A stretch of DNA of 64,000 bases, taken from contig JBNKDG010000010.1 in assembly GCA_050288165.1 (NCBI GenBank), forward strand, positions 62,001-126,000. The letters run 5' to 3'. The position numbers were made by a program, and so were the translations under genes. Shown here in pieces: positions 61,185-64,000 of this stretch. A model generated the notes under the pieces. That model made no database searches and was not told where the DNA came from. It saw only the letters and a program-made list of their open reading frames with translations. The stretch is from JAPHTQ01 sp050288165 (GTDB lineage Bacteria; Pseudomonadota; Gammaproteobacteria; Thiohalomonadales; Thiohalomonadaceae). Within the stretch, counting starts at the first letter, position 1. Each line of letters starts with the position of its first letter.

Positions 61185-62531
61185 TTATAAAATGTAGCGG
61201 CTTAGATCTTCATCTTTTGCCAAATTACCCAGTTGGTTATCGACGTAGGCAGCATCGATGATCACTTTCTCACCGCTCTTGTCCGCAGCTTCGTAGGAGA
61301 TGCTCTCCAGCAATCGTTCGATCACCGTATGCAGGCGGCGTGCGCCGATGTTTTCGGTGGTCTCGTTGACGCTCCAGGCGATCTCGGCGAGGCGGGTGAT
61401 GCCCGACTCTTCGAATTCAATCTCTACGCCTTCGGTGGCGAGCAGCGCCTTGTACTGTTCGGTAAGTGAGGCATCCGGTTCGGTGAGGATGCGTTTGAAC
61501 TCTTCCACACCGAGCGCATCGAGTTCGACACGGATCGGCAGGCGGCCCTGCAGTTCGGGAATGAGATCAGAAGGTTTGGAGAGATGAAACGCACCGGAGG
61601 CGATGAACAGAATGTGGTCGGTCTTGATCATGCCGTATTTGGTGGAGACGGTGCTGCCTTCAACCAGCGGCAGCAGATCGCGCTGTACACCCTCGCGGGA
61701 GACATCCGGTCCTTTGCCGCCATCGGAGCGACCGGTCACCTTGTCCATCTCGTCGAGGAAGACGATGCCGTTCTGCTCCACCGCGTAGAGTGCCTTGCTG
61801 CGGATCTCCTCTTCGTTGATCAGGCGTGCGGCCTCTTCATCGGTAAGCTGCTTCAGCGCCTCTTCGATACGCATCTTGCGCTTCTTGGTGCGCTGGTTGC
61901 CGAGGTTCTGGAACAGCCCCTGCAACTGGCTGGTCATCTCCTCCATGCCGGGCGGCGCCATGATCTCCACGCCCATGGTGCTCTCGCGCACCTCGATCTC
62001 GATCTCCTTGTCGTTCAGATCGCCTTCACGCAGCTTCTTGCGGAATTTCTGCCGCGTGCCGGAATCTTCGCTCTTTTCCTGCGGCTCGTTGGCGAAGCCG
62101 ATGCCGCCGGAGCGGGCGGGGGGCAGCAGGATATCGAGGATGCGCTCTTCCGCCGCTTCGAAGGCGCGGTGTTGCACCTTGTTCATCTCCTCTTCGCGCA
62201 CCATCTTCAGCGCGATATCCATCAGGTCGCGGATGATCGATTCCACGTCGCGACCGACGTAGCCCACCTCGGTGAACTTGGTCGCCTCCACCTTGAGGAA
62301 CGGCGCATTGGCCAGCTTCGCCAGACGGCGGGCGATCTCGGTTTTGCCGACCCCGGTGGGACCGATCATCAAAATATTCTTCGGTGTGATCTCGTTGCGC
62401 AGGGATTCATCCACCTGGCTGCGACGCCAGCGGTTACGCAGGGCGATGGCCACGGCGCGTTTGGCACCGGCCTGGCCGATGATGTGTTTGTCCAGTTCCT
62501 GGACGATCTCGCGGGGTGTCATGATGGACAT
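61185..62531 (-). CDS. hslU: HslUV protease ATPase subunit
   Basis: 448-residue AAA+ unfoldase. Walker A GPTGVGKTEIARRLA, Walker B GIVFLDEMDKV, the charged I-domain in the middle (about 130-235) and the conserved C-terminal tail ending DLSRYIL, which docks into HslV. Complete and normal length. Nine bases after hslV. Confidence 0.97.
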   Translation of the reverse strand: MSIMTPREIVQELDKHIIGQAGAKRAVAIALRNRWRRSQVDESLRNEITPKNILMIGPTGVGKTEIARRLAKLANAPFLKVEATKFTEVGYVGRDVESIIRDLMDIALKMVREEEMNKVQHRAFEAAEERILDILLPPARSGGIGFANEPQEKSEDSGTRQKFRKKLREGDLNDKEIEIEVRESTMGVEIMAPPGMEEMTSQLQGLFQNLGNQRTKKRKMRIEEALKQLTDEEAARLINEEEIRSKALYAVEQNGIVFLDEMDKVTGRSDGGKGPDVSREGVQRDLLPLVEGSTVSTKYGMIKTDHILFIASGAFHLSKPSDLIPELQGRLPIRVELDALGVEEFKRILTEPDASLTEQYKALLATEGVEIEFEESGITRLAEIAWSVNETTENIGARRLHTVIERLLESISYEAADKSGEKVIIDAAYVDNQLGNLAKDEDLSRYIL

Positions 62532-62540
62532 GGGTAGTAA

Positions 62541-63083
62541 TTAATCCAGATCGAGTTCTTCGACAGTCAGGTTGTGATTGGTGTAGATGCAGATACTGGC
62601 GGCGATGTTCAAGCCCTTCTCCACGATCTCGCGGGCACCCAGCTCGGTATTTTCATAGAGCGCAGTGGCCGCGGCCTGGGCGAAGGCGCCGCCGGAGCCG
62701 ATGGCGATGAGGTTGTTCTCCGGTTCGATCACATCGCCGTTGCCGGTGATCATCAGGGTGGCGGTTTTGTCGGCGACCAGCAGCAGCGCCTCCAGCTTGC
62801 GCAGCACCCGGTCGGTGCGCCAGTCTTTGGCCATCTCCACCGCGGCGCGGGTGAGGTTGCCCTGGTGCTTCTCCAGCTTGGCCTCGAAACGCTCGAACAG
62901 GGTGAAGGCGTCGGCTGTGCCACCGGCGAAACCGGCGATTACCTGATCTTTGTAGAGGCGGCGCACCTTGCGCGCATTGCCCTTCATGATGGTGTTGCCG
63001 AGGGAGACCTGGCCGTCGCCGCCAATCACGGCCTTGTTGCCGCGCCGCACGGCGAGAATGGTGGTACCGCGGTACTGTTCCAC
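62541..63083 (-). CDS. hslV: HslUV protease proteolytic subunit
   Basis: 180 residues from a GTG with AAGGAG close upstream. The propeptide MEQYRG precedes T7, the N-terminal catalytic threonine after processing (TTILAVR). Other marks are GNARKVRRLYKDQVIAGFAGGTADAF and a late IGSGGAFAQAAA. Forms the proteasome-like ring with HslU. Heat-shock control by RpoH is known in relatives; I see no convincing sigma-32 promoter at a sensible distance here. Confidence 0.96.
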   Translation of the reverse strand: MEQYRGTTILAVRRGNKAVIGGDGQVSLGNTIMKGNARKVRRLYKDQVIAGFAGGTADAFTLFERFEAKLEKHQGNLTRAAVEMAKDWRTDRVLRKLEALLLVADKTATLMITGNGDVIEPENNLIAIGSGGAFAQAAATALYENTELGAREIVEKGLNIAASICIYTNHNLTVEELDLD

Positions 63084-63155
63084 GACGGAACTCCTTTTGC
63101 GAATGGGGCAGGAATTTTACAACATCCTGGTCCGGGATGCCTGTGGGATGGAAAA

Positions 63156-63247
63156 AGGTAACAGGTGGCAGGTATCAGGTGACAGGGAGAGATATCGGGG
63201 TAGTTTTTGACTGCAACCTGCAACCTGCAACCTGCAACCTGCAACCT
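63156..63247. repeat. heptamer element 3 (5 x GCAACCT with AGGTNNC left arm)
   Basis: Left heptads AGGTAAC, AGGTGGC, AGGTATC and AGGTGAC (63156-63183), a spacer with TCGGGGTAG as in element 1, then five perfect GCAACCT copies (63213-63247). It ends four bases before the stop of the symporter gene. The left heptads are the same four as in element 1 in exactly reversed order. Confidence 0.9.
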
Positions 63248-63251
63248 GCGC

Positions 63252-64000
63252 CTAAGACGTCAACACCGCCCGCATATGCTTCGAGCGCCGCAGCCAGCCC
63301 GCAGCCCCCGCCGAGGTGAGGATGCACCAGACGGCAAACAGCGCGCCGGGCAGGGCGGTCTCCGGGGAGAAGTGCTTCAGCGCCAGCACCACGCCGAGTC
63401 CGGCGTTCTGCATCCCGACCTCGATGGCCAGGGTGAGCTGATGGCGACCATCGAAACCGAACAGACGTGCCGCCTGCCAGCCGAGCAGGTAACCCAGCGC
63501 GTTGACGATCACCACCACGGCGATGAGGCTGGCGCCGACGCTGGCGAGGCGTTCGTAGTTGGCGGCGACGGCGTAACTGCAGATCAAAATAATCGCCAGC
63601 GAGGCGATGGCCGGTGCGATCTGCTCCGCCAGATTCAGGGTCTGAGCACGCTGCTGGATCAGGCGGCGCAGGCCGAGGCCGAGCAGCAACGGCAGCAGCA
63701 CGGTGAGCAGGATGGTCTGCATCATCGGCCAGAACGGGATATCCAGATAGACCGAGCCGAGCCACTTCACCAGCGCCGGGGTGAGCAGCGGCGAGAGGAA
63801 GGTGGCGACGGTGGTCAGGGCGATGGAGAAGGCGACCGCGCCACCAGCCAAGTAGACGATGACATTACTAGCCATCGCACCGGGGGCGCAGGCGACGATG
63901 ATGAAACCGAGGGCCAGCGCGGGTGGCAGGCCGCTGAGCATCGCTGCGGCAAAACCGAGCGCGGGCATGATGGTGAACTGGGCCAGTACGCCGAGGCCGA
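63252..64000 (-). CDS. bile acid:sodium symporter family protein, C-terminal part
   Basis: At least 249 residues, running off the right edge. The frame continues upstream of the ATG at 63968 as GVLAQFTIMPALGF, which matches the family, so that ATG is internal. Seven or so membrane segments remain. Family blocks are CAPGAMASNVIVYLAGGAVAFSIALTT and EVGMQNAGLGVVLA. Members carry bile acids, pantoate, arsenite or other organic anions with sodium; the substrate here is not known. Confidence 0.9.
   Translation of the reverse strand, partial: GLGVLAQFTIMPALGFAAAMLSGLPPALALGFIIVACAPGAMASNVIVYLAGGAVAFSIALTTVATFLSPLLTPALVKWLGSVYLDIPFWPMMQTILLTVLLPLLLGLGLRRLIQQRAQTLNLAEQIAPAIASLAIILICSYAVAANYERLASVGASLIAVVVIVNALGYLLGWQAARLFGFDGRHQLTLAIEVGMQNAGLGVVLALKHFSPETALPGALFAVWCILTSAGAAGWLRRSKHMRAVLTS

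Noticed and set aside
63084..63125. Sigma-32 promoter for hslV
   Set aside because: CCCCAT occurs on the reverse strand but only about 15-20 bases before the start codon, with no TTGAAA-like box at a proper distance.

Overview
The window is a dense, mostly single-copy housekeeping segment of a gammaproteobacterial chromosome, about 55-60% G+C by eye. The evidence is RpoH with its RpoH box, an OxyR whose redox cysteines fall exactly at residues 199 and 208, the gmk-rpoZ-spoT-recG, ftsY-ftsE-ftsX-rpoH, rsmD/coaD/ferredoxin, hslVU/DUF971/ubiE-ubiJ-ubiB and bioBFHCD neighbourhoods, and MSHA pilus genes. I cannot name a genus. Both ends cut genes: topA on the left and a bile-acid:sodium symporter family gene on the right.

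Layout. 1-5387: topA 3' end, purE, tsaC, hemF, sbcB, all forward. 5388-6930: a small low-G+C accessory island with composite intergenic repeats and two integron-type gene cassettes. An attC-like site lies between them and a truncated attC-like end follows the second; no integrase is present in the window. 6931-8644: reverse operon of truncated haemoglobin, a hydrolase-like exported protein and a TlpA thioredoxin. 8839-14488: a CHASE-PAS-GGDEF-EAL protein and uvrD. 14499-16336: reverse pair of Ser/Thr kinase and PP2C phosphatase. 16429-27360: yicC, gmk, rpoZ, spoT, an ankyrin lipoprotein, ridA, a coupled cyclase/SH3/M48 operon, recG. 27422-28886: ubiC and a UbiA-like protein lacking its catalytic aspartates. 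29034-35396: mshI-like through mshN. 35502-40815: divergent comF and the biotin operon. 40827-47236: MscS-like channel, rpoH, a REC-REC-GGDEF regulator, ftsX, ftsE, ftsY. 47237-55316: two M16 peptidases, rsmD, coaD, ferredoxin, ggt, a DHH protein, a TRAP binding protein. 55458-64000, all reverse: oxyR, ubiB, ubiJ, an RDD protein, ubiE, a DUF971 protein, hslU, hslV and the partial symporter.

Functional themes are nucleotide second messengers ((p)ppGpp, c-di-GMP, probably cAMP), protein quality control (RpoH, HslVU, M16 and M48 peptidases), ubiquinone synthesis (UbiC, UbiA-like, UbiB, UbiE, UbiJ) and biotin synthesis.

The most unusual material is between genes. Three elements carry perfect GCAACCT heptamer arrays preceded by degenerate AGGTNNC heptads, and a fourth related heptad element follows rsmD. 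Separate families of roughly 9-bp units form long inverted arms that share a TTCACC end. Other items worth checking are the HEPN-like cassette protein with an Rx4H motif, the degenerate UbiA, and a likely CTG start for the MshI-like gene.
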